From assembly GCA_900167925.1 (NCBI GenBank), contig FUZM01000002.1, positions 248,001-312,000 on the forward strand: a stretch of 64,000 bases of DNA, given 5' to 3'. Origin of the DNA: Bacteroidales bacterium WCE2008 (lineage in GTDB: Bacteria > Bacteroidota > Bacteroidia > Bacteroidales > UBA932). Every line of letters starts with the position of its first letter. The stretch's first letter is position 1. The position numbers and the translations under genes are program-made. Shown piece after piece: positions 35,601-43,418 of this stretch. The notes under the pieces are model-generated. The model saw only the letters and a program-made list of their open reading frames with translations, searched no databases and was not told the DNA's origin.

Positions 35601-35958
35601 CCTTTTCGTTCTCCTCCGGCGATGGCTTTGCTTGAACTCCTGTAACCAGCAATTGGTAGACAGCTGTGTTGGTATCTATCAGGGTGCCAATCTTTTTATC
35701 AGTGAGTCGAATCTTCTCTTTTAGAGTCCTGATGGCCGAATCGATCTGGAAATCCGTGTATTTATCTTGTGACTCCAGGTACGCCCGCAACTCGCTTTCC
35801 ATAAGAGGTGAGTTGGCTTTGCCGTCAGCATTCTTGCTTGCTCCTTTTGCATACTGGAAATGTCCCAGATAGGTATAGTCGAGTCCTTCTGGGTTTTTGA
35901 AGAGTTCAATGACCGAATTCTGGTAATTTCTCTCTTTTTCGGAAAGGAAGTCAGGCAT
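32635..35958 (-). CDS. hsdR: Type I restriction enzyme endonuclease/translocase subunit HsdR
   Basis: 1,107 residues. The N-terminal PD-(D/E)XK nuclease core has PDLVIYVNGIALAVIELKRS near residue 155. The SF2 motor has Walker A SQGSGKSLT (about 312), DECHRTQGGR (DEAH-type box) and GFTGTPLL, and the C-terminal region is helical. It translocates DNA toward the bound complex and cuts unmodified DNA away from the site. All motifs are intact, so the R-M system should be functional. It starts 5 bp after the protease gene stop. Confidence 0.95.
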   Translation of the reverse strand: MPDFLSEKERNYQNSVIELFKNPEGLDYTYLGHFQYAKGASKNADGKANSPLMESELRAYLESQDKYTDFQIDSAIRTLKEKIRLTDKKIGTLIDTNTAVYQLLVTGVQAKPSPEENEKDVMLFDFENPLNNRFGIAEEVSFIDPLTGANSRPDLVIYVNGIALAVIELKRSIVSIVEGIKQSLSNEKALIPSFFTTIQFTIAANEYKGYQKESEDEEFDDTIDGVGFKYGTIGTPLDFWCRFKRNSNKTGYILSDKESFELFFDKKTFMTMFRYGVITDSGIKKVMRPHQLYALMAAIPRLETKDSGIIWHSQGSGKSLTMVWLAAYIKANFEDPRVLIITDRTELDKQLADDFSDTGNALCRATSSDHLLETLNTGSEWLICSLIQKFGNRGQEAEEGREDVKIPLDKYLKELRERISLQYPGNSFSVKGKNIFVFIDECHRTQGGRLHEGMREIMGKEVMLIGFTGTPLLRDDKLKENYKNLSKTSEFKFGTFIHKYLHKQAVEDKVILDLQYEARDVEQYISNKEKLDEKLESIISGLTPERAEMVKDRWATLEHIYSSKERIERIGYSIIDDVRSNSILRQDWANAMLIAGDIETAYKYYDFFQNRCGDTTLRGKCAVVTSFEPTDADERKETTDLSLETPLQFKHRMALQTYADAGQPNAAKYEKWAKEKFVKQPARMKLMIVRDKLLTGFDAPCATFLYIDRYLYDHNLFQSICRVNRLGVDVMDENNKDVVIAQTHKKFGLIVDFKHLFDDIDAAIHKFNDEKGALGGYEASDIDGLLEDAVVKGKKRLEAAKKAYESLKSLWAQSEMTDIDKLAEYYLKDDEDAPAKVKRENMYKITAALATAYDNLADFMSKASYTLEQSDSIEKLVREATHINLRIKQVSGDDFDPRSRDHDMRSLMDRFIRAEDAETIIPATADFSFLDLIGDESDEEEIVRRAVKAAGGHPGAAAEVIEGKARAVINDYKDRDPEAAALFSTRLQELLDMLKASTVDFEKKAKELVRLIKESKRGGVNFPEGISNKLMKAMWNNRKIWQPSGNEEELIQIIQDFDKLIYEDAGPDWKDPHSVDAHMLKGFIKVKMYWLSQEQVTEVYMLATRNS

Positions 35959-35963
35959 AGGCG

Positions 35964-36704
35964 TTATAAAGGAAATTCGTTTAACTCTTTACGGATAGAT
36001 TCCCAATCAGGAAGGTACGTATCCAGGATTCTCTTGAATCTATCATTGTGTTTCTGCTCAATGAGATGTGTAAGTTCATGAGCGACCACATATTCAATAC
36101 ACTTCGTCGGCTTCTTGGCCAACTGAAGATTGAAAAGTGCTTTCTTCTTCGCTTTTGAGCATGTGCCCCAACTGGAATCCATATCACGGATTTCCCACTC
36201 AGCGAGTTGTACCTCAAGGATCTTTTCCCACTTCTCGATCAACTTTGTCAAGACGGGCTTGAGCTGATCACGATACCATTCGTTAAGAACCATCGCTTTA
36301 TGCTCCCTTGTGGCCCCCGGATGATCATAAAGAAGTATGTAATCCCCAGAAGTCTCGGCATGCATTGAGCTGGCATCAGTGAGGATGACACGCAGCCGGT
36401 ATAACTGCCCTTTAAAGAAATGAGCTTCGCCAGAAATGAACTGTCTCTCCGGCTGCAGATTGAACGACTGGAGTTTTTCCCGCTTTTCTGTAAGCCAAAC
36501 CCATTTTTGCAGGACATAAAGCCGAATGCGTTCTTCGGAATAACTCTCTGGAGCGGAGACATGAACGCGACCATCGGGCGGATATACCGCCAGATGCATG
36601 TTCTTGATGGGTTTATACTCCACCGAAATGCTGAGTCCGTTTATTTCCAAAGGTTTATTGCTTAATCTTTCAAATTTAGCGATTTTTGCTGGATTTCCTT
36701 GCAT
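35964..36704 (-). CDS. YgjP/SprT-like zinc metallopeptidase (DUF45, COG1451)
   Basis: 246 residues from the ATG at 36704; upstream in-frame codons lack homologous character. The HExxH zinc motif is HELTHLIEQKHNDRF near the C-terminus, preceded by the family segment WGTCSKAKKKALFNLQL. Proteins of this family are frequently the first gene of type I R-M operons with hsdR, as here (5-bp gap), but their role there is unknown. It is probably cytosolic. I found no clear TAnnTTTG promoter directly upstream. Confidence 0.88.
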   Translation of the reverse strand: MQGNPAKIAKFERLSNKPLEINGLSISVEYKPIKNMHLAVYPPDGRVHVSAPESYSEERIRLYVLQKWVWLTEKREKLQSFNLQPERQFISGEAHFFKGQLYRLRVILTDASSMHAETSGDYILLYDHPGATREHKAMVLNEWYRDQLKPVLTKLIEKWEKILEVQLAEWEIRDMDSSWGTCSKAKKKALFNLQLAKKPTKCIEYVVAHELTHLIEQKHNDRFKRILDTYLPDWESIRKELNEFPL

Positions 36705-36792
36705 TTTAATGCAGGAGATTGAAAATGAGAGTACAAAAACGCCCCAATTCTGCAATGAATCGAGGCGAAATGCAAAGAGAGTAGCCAATAGT

Positions 36793-37293
36793 TTACCGGC
36801 CTTCAACGTAGTTTATGATGCCTTCCACGTGCAGCGTAACAATGGCCTTCTTCCCCTCCTCTAATTCGAGGAAGCTGAGCGAGACTTCCGAATCCATGAA
36901 CCCGTTCTCTGTCAGGACCGCCGCGCAGTAGGTGTGCTTCAGGATGTAGAACGGTTTCTCGAAGTCGGGATCACCGTCAGAGTAATCGGTCCTGAGCCGG
37001 TGGCCGGGAAGGTGCCTTTGGGCGGCTTTGTACATGCAGGTAGCCAGCTTGTCGGACTCTGTGTGTCCGGGGAAAGTGTAGGCACTCCAGCCGGTGGCGC
37101 TATGCCACATTCGGCCGCTGCCGGCGGCATTGACGTGGATGCTGACCACGAACGTGTCGTGGGGTTCGTGGCCGTGACGAATCGCTATCCTGCTGATCCT
37201 GCGGCAGCGCTCTTCGAGGGAGATGTCTTCCTCTTCGGGCACGACGAGCGATGCGGTGTAACCACGGCATTGGAGATGCTCGACGAAGATGCA
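36793..37293 (-). pseudogene. Truncated N-acetylmuramoyl-L-alanine amidase (Amidase_3), 5' part missing
   Basis: The frame reads through LQCRGYTASLVVPEEEDISLEERCRRI, then SIHVNAAG, a SGRMWHSATGWSAY block, and VLTENGFMDS, all matching the C-terminal two thirds of Amidase_3 domains common in Bacteroides phage-like and conjugative elements. The N-terminal zinc-binding part (DxGHG...E) is absent: the frame is blocked by TAG at 37296-37294, and the sequence upstream is unrelated. An internal ATG at 37242 could still give 149 residues, but these would lack a zinc ligand. It probably marks an old recombination junction. Confidence 0.75.
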
Positions 37294-37341
37294 CTAGAGC
37301 ATCGTCCTGTTTGTTGGGCAAGGTGAAGATGCTGGCGCTGA

Positions 37342-37563
37342 TTATTTACCTGGCCCAGAATTCCCATATATTCCGATGATAGTACCATAGAGAATCAATA
37401 CTTCTCTTAGAATACTTATCGAAGAACATGTATACTCCCCTATTTGCGAGAGGAGATGGACTCCAGCACCCGCAATTAGAATTCCACAAATGAAAATAGC
37501 AATAGCTATAACTAATCGTAATTGACAGATTGTTTTGTTCTCTTTATTGTTTTGTTTATTCAT
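37342..37563 (-). CDS. Small two-helix membrane protein of unknown function
   Basis: 73 residues from the ATG at 37563. A charged, Asn/Lys-rich N-terminus precedes two hydrophobic segments (about residues 16-40 and 53-68). No family is recognised. It lies between the broken amidase and a large hairpin; its reality rests on the membrane pattern alone. Confidence 0.45.
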   Translation of the reverse strand: MNKQNNKENKTICQLRLVIAIAIFICGILIAGAGVHLLSQIGEYTCSSISILREVLILYGTIIGIYGNSGPGK

Positions 37564-37695
37564 ATTCGTGCCAGCACCGGGTTGTCCTAGCCTTTCTCGG
37601 CCACCGGTCTGACTGGCTTTGTGAACTCCATCGCATAAGGCGTTACGTTTCATTCACATTGCAAAGTTCGCATGAGGGATTTTTGCCGCAAAAGG

Positions 37696-37752
37696 CCGCA
37701 GATAAAATATTAACTCCTTGAAGTCGTTGTATTTCAAGGAGTTAATCTGCGG
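37696..37752. repeat. Long two-part inverted repeat
   Basis: CCGCAGAT (37696-37703) pairs with ATCTGCGG (37745-37752), and inside it TTAACTCCTTGAA (37710-37722) pairs with TTCAAGGAGTTAA (37733-37745) around a 10-nt loop; one arm carries a 6-nt bulge. It lies 48 bp past the stop of the minus-strand gene 37801-39231 and could be its terminator. No T-tract follows, so a recombination or protein site is also possible. Confidence 0.7.
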
Positions 37753-37800
37753 TGTAAACCGAAAGTTCTTCGGGGCCCTGCGGTGACCAAAGGTCTCATG

Positions 37801-39231
37801 TTATTTGATGGAACCAGATAGAATCTTTGTGTTGATTTTGGCGATCTTTTTAGTTGTATCGTTGAGCTTGTTCAGGTCATTTGGTGTCTGACCAATGCTG
37901 CAGCAGGCGATACAGTACCAGTTGCTGCCAAGATGCTGGCTGAGACGCTTAATAATGAACTTGACGGCTCCAATGTACCCGGCTCGTTGGCCGGCGTTCT
38001 CCGCCTGCGCCATCATTTTGGAGAAGTTGGCGTTGTCGATGGCTGCGGTGAATTCTTCGAGGGTAGTGATGGTGAAGGCTTTTTCGTTCCAGGCGTCGTA
38101 GAGTTTTTTATAGTTGATGATGCGGGAGTGCTGGATCTTGGGGAGTTCTTGTGTTGGTTTAGGCTCGGAGCTATCTTGTTCGATGTGGCTATTCTCCTCA
38201 GGAACCAGAGGAATGGTCTCGCTGTCGATGAAATACTCATGTGCAATCTCAAGGACATTCCTCTCACAAATGTCAAGGTAGAATCGCATTGAGGCAACAT
38301 CTACAGTAGCAGTTTTACCACATTTGCTCAGAACCTTACTTTGATTGGCAGCGTAGGTCTCAAATATGTCTGTCTGCAGTGAGACGATCCAATTGATGAT
38401 AGCCGCATCGATATCGGCTGCAACGTTAGAAATCGCTTGCAGACGGGTGATATAATCCCGGAAGTAGGAGTGAATAAGTGCCGACATTGGCTCATTACAT
38501 TGCCGGAAGATATCGTCGCATGACATTGTTGGACTGTCAGAGGTCATCTGGTGGCAGAAAGTCATACACTGCTCAACGAGAACTTCGAAGAAGCGTTTTT
38601 TGTTGTCCTCGACATAGACGATGGCGCGTTGTCGGAATTCGAGCCCGAACTTACCCGTGTATTCTGCCTTCAGTTCATCATACTCCCCTATCCACATATT
38701 GTACGGAATGAGATTCGCAAAGGAAGCCGGCATTTTAGGAAGAAGGTTTTCTATCCTATAGTGGAAGTATCGGTAGAGAAGCGAATACACATTTAGTTTT
38801 ACCGGCCATGTACCCTTTGATTGACATTTCTGAAGATCTTTCTTGGCAGCAATGTCGGATGCTAGGTAAAGGGTTGGTATAGCTTGGTATTGCTCCTCTA
38901 TAATCTCCCTGGTATTCAAGAGCCAGTCGAACATCAGCCGGAGGCCAGAGCGCGGGTCATTTCGGTAGGATTGCTTAATCTGAGCAGCATAGCTCTCCAT
39001 CAATGCATAAATGAAACGAGGATACTCTTCGAAATAGAGATCATTCTTTTGGAGTTTATTCTCTACATCATAGCAGCGCGCAAACATATCCCGAACCATA
39101 CCAGAGAATGCAAACTCGTTAGCGAAAGGCTCTGTGAAACATCCGCCGTGAACTTCCACTCTCAGATGAGCGAACCGTGGATGAGAAAGAAGGCTGAAAT
39201 CGTAAAGGATCTGTTTATCTAGAATAGACAT
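37801..39231 (-). CDS. Large soluble protein of unknown function
   Basis: 476 residues without signal peptide or membrane segment. It is mainly helical, with many Cys (for example CYDVENK, CQSKGTW, MSCDDIFRQC, WYCIACC). An acidic-Pro linker (about residues 345-370, EENSHIEQDSSEPKPTQ) separates a long N-terminal region from a C-terminal domain ending in the conserved-looking LGSNWYCIACCSIG. I do not recognise the family. It sits alone on its strand, 48 bp from the hairpin and 49 bp from the next gene, inside the island. Confidence 0.75.
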   Translation of the reverse strand: MSILDKQILYDFSLLSHPRFAHLRVEVHGGCFTEPFANEFAFSGMVRDMFARCYDVENKLQKNDLYFEEYPRFIYALMESYAAQIKQSYRNDPRSGLRLMFDWLLNTREIIEEQYQAIPTLYLASDIAAKKDLQKCQSKGTWPVKLNVYSLLYRYFHYRIENLLPKMPASFANLIPYNMWIGEYDELKAEYTGKFGLEFRQRAIVYVEDNKKRFFEVLVEQCMTFCHQMTSDSPTMSCDDIFRQCNEPMSALIHSYFRDYITRLQAISNVAADIDAAIINWIVSLQTDIFETYAANQSKVLSKCGKTATVDVASMRFYLDICERNVLEIAHEYFIDSETIPLVPEENSHIEQDSSEPKPTQELPKIQHSRIINYKKLYDAWNEKAFTITTLEEFTAAIDNANFSKMMAQAENAGQRAGYIGAVKFIIKRLSQHLGSNWYCIACCSIGQTPNDLNKLNDTTKKIAKINTKILSGSIK

Positions 39232-39280
39232 CTGAGATTTCTAGTTGGGTTTAAATCTTTATGCAAATCATTCAATAGAA

Positions 39281-39838
39281 TCATTTAATGATAAGTGATA
39301 AAATAGATGCTACACTACCTATCAAGCCAACAATCACGATAAATGTATTCCAGCCTTTAGAATGAAAACTAAAATCTGGTTTTATCATCTGAATTGGATA
39401 GCCAAAAACTATTCTTAATAGTAATCCTACTCCCCTAAAGAAATGGTCAAAAATATTCCACCACCCTTTACATTGCTTTTTGAATTGACGTTCATGTTCC
39501 GCGATAGAAGACACGGTATCAATCTGAATCTGATTAACATTTGATTCAATCTCATATTCCTTACCATCGCGTATTGCAAGCCCTAAACTATATACTGGCA
39601 TATGAGGATAATGCTCAGGGATTATTTTGGAGATGTAGTTATAGTTTGAGACAATGTACGTCAAAGTCTCTTGTGAGTATTTATTCTTCTTTGATTCTTT
39701 GAGTAGCGTCAACGAATGGTTACAAAAATCTTTGATGGCACGCTCTTCACCACGGATATTGCATAGATTTAGTAGCCAGCCAATAAAACCGGCCAAAACG
39801 ATACTGGATATAATAAGAACAATAAGTAGATTATTCAT
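39281..39838 (-). CDS. Membrane protein of unknown function
   Basis: 185 residues with an N-terminal transmembrane helix (about 3-24), a cytosolic or periplasmic middle part, a possible re-entrant segment (HFFRGVGLLLRIVFGYPIQM) and a C-terminal transmembrane helix (about 163-184). No motif identifies a family. It precedes the unknown 37801-39231 gene on the same strand and could be its membrane partner. Confidence 0.65.
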   Translation of the reverse strand: MNNLLIVLIISSIVLAGFIGWLLNLCNIRGEERAIKDFCNHSLTLLKESKKNKYSQETLTYIVSNYNYISKIIPEHYPHMPVYSLGLAIRDGKEYEIESNVNQIQIDTVSSIAEHERQFKKQCKGWWNIFDHFFRGVGLLLRIVFGYPIQMIKPDFSFHSKGWNTFIVIVGLIGSVASILSLIIK

Positions 39839-39925
39839 ATTAACACTTATGCTTAGTCAAACGGTGTTATTTTCACGCAACTATACTGTGTATTATATAG
39901 CCAAGTTGAGTTTACTCTTTTGACA

Positions 39926-41200
39926 TTAGTCTTTTAAACATCCTATTGGTACCACATAGACTCCATCCTCACGTCTATAGGCATAAGTCCCCACGCCAAC
40001 CAGCACCATCATAAATGATGGGGCCTTCATTCTTTCTGTGTCAATTTTCCCGGCCAGCCTTAGGAGCGATTCCGAACCCTCATTAACTAGTTCATCACCA
40101 CCCAGTTTTATCTCTACTAAACCGTACCGACCATCCCTCAAGTGAATAACCGCATCGCACTCCAAGCCGTTTTTGTCCCGGAAATGATACACTTTCCCGT
40201 TCAATGCTTCCGCATATACTCTCAAATCTCGAACTACCAGTGTCTCGAAAACCAGTCCAAAGGTATTCAAATCATTTACAAGATCCTGAGGGCCAATACC
40301 AAGAGCTGCAGTAGCTATTGATGGATCGGTAAAATACCGCGTATCACTCGTCCTAATCGCAGTCTTGCTCCTAAGATTTGGATTCCAAGCCTCACTATCT
40401 TCAACTACAAAGATTTCCTTCAAGGCTTTGATGTACGATGAGATTGTATCTTCAGACAATGTATCAGACTCATTTGCCTGCAAGTCAGCTCGAATCGTTC
40501 CGAATGAAGCTTGACTCCCCTGGTTTCTTGCCAGAGAACGTAACAGACGATGAACACGTACCGGGTCACGTTCCACACCATCCACCTTCGATATATCACG
40601 CTTCTCCACAGCCTCGATATAGTCAAAAGCTTGGTCCAGAGCAATCTCTCGATCCATATCAACAGCAAGAGGCCATCCACCACGACAAGTCAAGAATGCT
40701 ACCTGTTCAATATCCATCTTGTTTATGCCACCAACTTGATCAGGTGTTGTAAACAACTCGGCAAGCGAAACCTCACCAGTCGATTCGTGCGACTCCCAGA
40801 GGCTCATAGGACGCATCTTTATCCACCCAATACGGCCGGTACCTGAATGTATTACTTTGCTCATATCTGCCGGGACAGAGGATCCGGTCAAAATAAACTG
40901 ACCTAATGGACCATGGTCTGATTCAAAACGCACACTATCCCACAATTGGGGTGCGATTTGCCACTCATCAATAAGACGAGGATTCTCCCCTCTCAACAGC
41001 AACTTGGGATTCAGTGATGCCAACCTGATGTTCTGCTCCACCATCCCTGTCTCTGACATATAGAGTATGCTCTTGGCAATCTGTTCTGCAGTAGTTGTCT
41101 TCCCACACCACTTAGCTCCCTCTATGAGGACTGCTCCCTTTCCTGCTAACTTGCACTGTAGCAGACCATCTGCTATCCTTTTCTTATATACTTTTCCCAT
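39926..41200 (-). CDS. AAA-type ATPase with DUF4143 domain
   Basis: 424 residues. The P-loop lies in GAKWCGKTTTAEQIA (about 28-42), a Walker B-like segment is RLIDEWQIAPQLWD, then FILTGSSVPAD (sensor), and a C-terminal DUF4143/PD-(D/E)XK-like region (VYHFRDKNGLECDAVIHLRDGRYGLVEIKLG), whose ECD...EIK pattern resembles a nuclease core. Such proteins are frequent in Bacteroidales, with roles not established. A minus-strand TATATTTG at 41232-41225 lies 25 bp upstream. Confidence 0.88.
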   Translation of the reverse strand: MGKVYKKRIADGLLQCKLAGKGAVLIEGAKWCGKTTTAEQIAKSILYMSETGMVEQNIRLASLNPKLLLRGENPRLIDEWQIAPQLWDSVRFESDHGPLGQFILTGSSVPADMSKVIHSGTGRIGWIKMRPMSLWESHESTGEVSLAELFTTPDQVGGINKMDIEQVAFLTCRGGWPLAVDMDREIALDQAFDYIEAVEKRDISKVDGVERDPVRVHRLLRSLARNQGSQASFGTIRADLQANESDTLSEDTISSYIKALKEIFVVEDSEAWNPNLRSKTAIRTSDTRYFTDPSIATAALGIGPQDLVNDLNTFGLVFETLVVRDLRVYAEALNGKVYHFRDKNGLECDAVIHLRDGRYGLVEIKLGGDELVNEGSESLLRLAGKIDTERMKAPSFMMVLVGVGTYAYRREDGVYVVPIGCLKD

Positions 41201-41890
41201 ATCGTATCGCCTTTATAACTACTACAAATATACAAAAAATCTTTCCAGTTCCCTCATTCGACCAAAAATCGTTCGCCCATTTGGCCAACTTTTGCACCCG
41301 AACTTGGCCACTGCAAATAATAAGCAGTGAAATAGTAAAAAACTCTAAAAACAGAGTCTCCGCACGAAAAAGTATGAGTCTTAGAATAGGTTCACCTGAG
41401 ATTCAGCGCGAAGTAGGATCCTTTCTTCGAACCCCAAAATAATCTCGGGTTGAAGGAAAAGGTGTCATTGCTTGTCCAGTACAGTTCATGTAATAGATAT
41501 ACCAATCAAACTAAACAAGCATATTGAAAGTCTGAAATCTAAGATGAAGAGATTCCTTGATCGCTTCTGCAAAGTGGATTGAACTTTGAATTATTCCAGA
41601 CAAAAGGTACTTATTTCAGGGAATTGAGAAATCACCTTTTCGCGACAGATTTCCGGAGCCCACAAAAGCGCCTTTATTTCTCCTTTAACCCGAAATATTG
41701 GGGTATTATAGGTAATTCGTAACTTCTAGAGAAAAAGTTTGTCGTAGTTTTTGTCACAAAAACCGTGAATTCTGTCACACGCGTGACAAGACGCCCTTGT
41801 AACTTATTAATAATCAGCCTTGTTTGTCGTGCGCAGAAATAACTTTGGAAAGTTCATATCTTGCTGCATCGGGAAATGATTGTATACTGA
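41201..41890. other. Gene-free 690-bp stretch before the Fic module
   Basis: No ORF with protein-like character on either strand. It holds the -7 element of the DUF4143 gene (41225-41232), a TGTCAC-ACGC-GTGACA inverted repeat (41773-41788) with another TGTCAC at 41752, and att-like repeat 2. A segment TAACTTATTAATAATCA (41802-41818) resembles TAACTAATTGATAATCA (14491-14507) just right of the mnmE att site, supporting an island-end function. Confidence 0.5.
41865..41880 (+). repeat. att-like repeat 2
   Basis: TGCATCGGGAAATGAT, preceded by C. CTGCATCGGGAA is shared exactly with repeat 3 at 43,291. It lies 10 bp past the Fic stop codon (41,891), so repeats 2 and 3 bracket the Fic gene. Confidence 0.55.
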
Positions 41891-43024
41891 TTAATCGTCC
41901 TCTCCAACAGGACCCGGAACGAATAGAATATCTTTCGACACTTGAATACCATACGCCACATCCCTAAACCGTCCTGGCTGAGGAACAAGGATGCCGGAGG
42001 AAACCAGTGCCTTGACGTCTCTCTCGGCTGTATCTACTGACACAGAGGCAAGCTTCGCCCAGTTCTTCACTTTCAGTTTTCCGGCATATCCATCAAGATA
42101 AGTGTTCAGCACCTGCTTCTGACGGTCGCTGATAACATCCTGAGAATGACTCTGCCAGAAGATGGCCTTATTCAGGATGGACGATAGCATCTCCTCTGCA
42201 CTCTCAATAGAGCGAATCATACAATCGAGGTACCAGTCAATCCAAGCTGTGATGTCCACATTCCCCTTCTGGCAACGCTCAAGAATGTCATTGTACTTGC
42301 GCTTCTCCTTATTAATCTGTCGGGAAATGCTGAAATAACGGAGCGATGAGTTGTCTGCCTGGCTCAATGCCATATCCGCGATAGCCCGGCTGATTCGGCC
42401 ATTCCCGTCATCGAAAGGGTGAATGCTCACGAACCAGAAATGCGCGACAGCTGACTTGACGTAATCCTTGGGTGTCGAATCGGCATTAAACCAGCCAAGG
42501 AACTTCTCCATCTCGCTGGGGACAAGTTCTGCCGCTGGAGCGTGGTAATGGACTCTCTCCCTCTCCAAAGTACCCGAAATGACTTCCATATCATCAACCC
42601 TGTACTTCCCGACGTTGATGACTTCCATCCCGCTCCTGCCCGTTGGAAAGAGGCAGTTGTGCCATCCGAAAAGCCGGTCATCAGTCAGCGGTTTTGCATA
42701 GTTCCCTACTGCATCCAACATCATCTCAACAACACCCTCGACATAGTGTGAAGGTTCTGTCTCGTTCGTGATATGGACACCCATCCTTCTTGCGACGGAG
42801 GAACGGACCTGATCGGAATTCAAGACAACGCCCTCAATCTCCGAAGAAGCAACAATATCGTGCGTCAAAGCCTCGACGGTAGCCTGCTGCTGAACATCGA
42901 AACCGATAGCCGACAGCCGCCCCTCAAGGAAACCGGCAGCTTTATTTACTTTCGCGAGTTTAAGGCCGATGCGGGTTTGGTCCCAGGTGAAATTTGGCCA
43001 ATTCTCTGTTTGATGGATGTACAT
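41891..43024 (-). CDS. Fic-domain protein, class II, with C-terminal winged HTH
   Basis: 377 residues. The N-terminal DUF4172-like region contains the class II inhibitory motif S-x-x-x-E-G (SSEIEG, 60-65). The Fic core has the canonical HPFDDGNGR (202-210) that binds the nucleotide and attacks the target, so AMP-transfer activity is predicted, held off by the inhibitory helix. The C-terminal 80 residues look like a winged HTH (VKNWAKLASVSVDTAERDVKALVSSGILV), which could bind the two operators at its own promoter. It stands alone between two att-like repeats. Confidence 0.92.
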   Translation of the reverse strand: MYIHQTENWPNFTWDQTRIGLKLAKVNKAAGFLEGRLSAIGFDVQQQATVEALTHDIVASSEIEGVVLNSDQVRSSVARRMGVHITNETEPSHYVEGVVEMMLDAVGNYAKPLTDDRLFGWHNCLFPTGRSGMEVINVGKYRVDDMEVISGTLERERVHYHAPAAELVPSEMEKFLGWFNADSTPKDYVKSAVAHFWFVSIHPFDDGNGRISRAIADMALSQADNSSLRYFSISRQINKEKRKYNDILERCQKGNVDITAWIDWYLDCMIRSIESAEEMLSSILNKAIFWQSHSQDVISDRQKQVLNTYLDGYAGKLKVKNWAKLASVSVDTAERDVKALVSSGILVPQPGRFRDVAYGIQVSKDILFVPGPVGEDD

Positions 43025-43042
43025 ATCTCACTCATTTTTCTG

Positions 43043-43076
43043 CAAATATAATCATTTGCGGAATATAAACCGCAAA
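43043..43076 (-). promoter_or_regulatory. fic promoter
   Basis: On the minus strand TATATTTG (43050-43043) lies about 19 nt before the ATG; a TTTG (43076-43073) is 22 nt upstream, slightly long. The -33 element overlaps the first operator repeat. Confidence 0.6.
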
Positions 43077-43097
43077 AATTGCGGATTATTAACCGCA
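43057..43097. promoter_or_regulatory. Tandem operators TGCGG-N8-CCGCA at the fic promoter
   Basis: TGCGGAATATAAACCGCA (43057-43074) and TGCGGATTATTAACCGCA (43080-43097) are two perfect dyads with AT-only cores, 23 bp centre to centre, on the fic promoter. They fit a dimeric repressor, most simply the Fic protein's own HTH. Confidence 0.75.
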
Positions 43098-43291
43098 TCA
43101 AGAGTTTGAAAAAAGGCAAGACAGCCCCAAGAACGAGCCAAGTATCACCAAGAATCCCAAATAATCGCTAAATTTGTGCTGTACGAAAGTAGTTTTAAAC
43201 GGCTTGATGGTTTGGGAAATTTTGTCGTATTCCGTACCATATTTGTACCATGAATAACACAAACTATTGATTAACAAATAGTTCTAAATCC

Positions 43292-43310
43292 TGCATCGGG
43301 AAGTAAAATA
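43292..43310 (+). repeat. att-like repeat 3 (right end of island)
   Basis: TGCATCGGGAAGTAAAATA matches the mnmE tail repeat (14465-14483) at 16 of 19 positions. Read in the mnmE frame it gives C-I-G-K-stop again. The alignment extends weakly to the left (TTC..AATC.). No further copy was seen to the right. Confidence 0.65.
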
Positions 43311-43382
43311 CATGAGCTTTACAAACAGATGTACCACATTTGGCTCGAATAGTAAATTTTCGAATAGAAAATTATAGAATTC

Positions 43383-43414
43383 TTGATTTTTTATTCAGAA
43401 TTTTACTACATTTG
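43383..43414 (+). promoter_or_regulatory. abiEi promoter, leaderless type
   Basis: TACATTTG (43407-43414) with TTGA (43383-43386) 20 nt upstream. The ATG at 43419 is only 4 nt past the -7 element, so the message probably starts at or next to the start codon. Confidence 0.6.
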
Positions 43415-43418
43415 CGAC

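Larger units (their letters stand above)
43098..43418. other. Intergenic right end of island
   Basis: No gene. It holds the inverted repeat AACTATT-GATTAACA-AATAGTT (43262-43283) directly left of att-like repeat 3, then the abiEi promoter. The dyad beside the repeat is placed like a recombinase-binding site. Confidence 0.5.

Noticed and set aside
28931..36704. Phase-variable hsdS shuffling
   Set aside because: No second hsdS, no inverted repeats in the gene and no recombinase nearby.
41773..41788. TGTCAC-ACGC-GTGACA dyad as a CRP-type site
   Set aside because: It is a short dyad with no promoter beside it; left as part of the intergenic description only.
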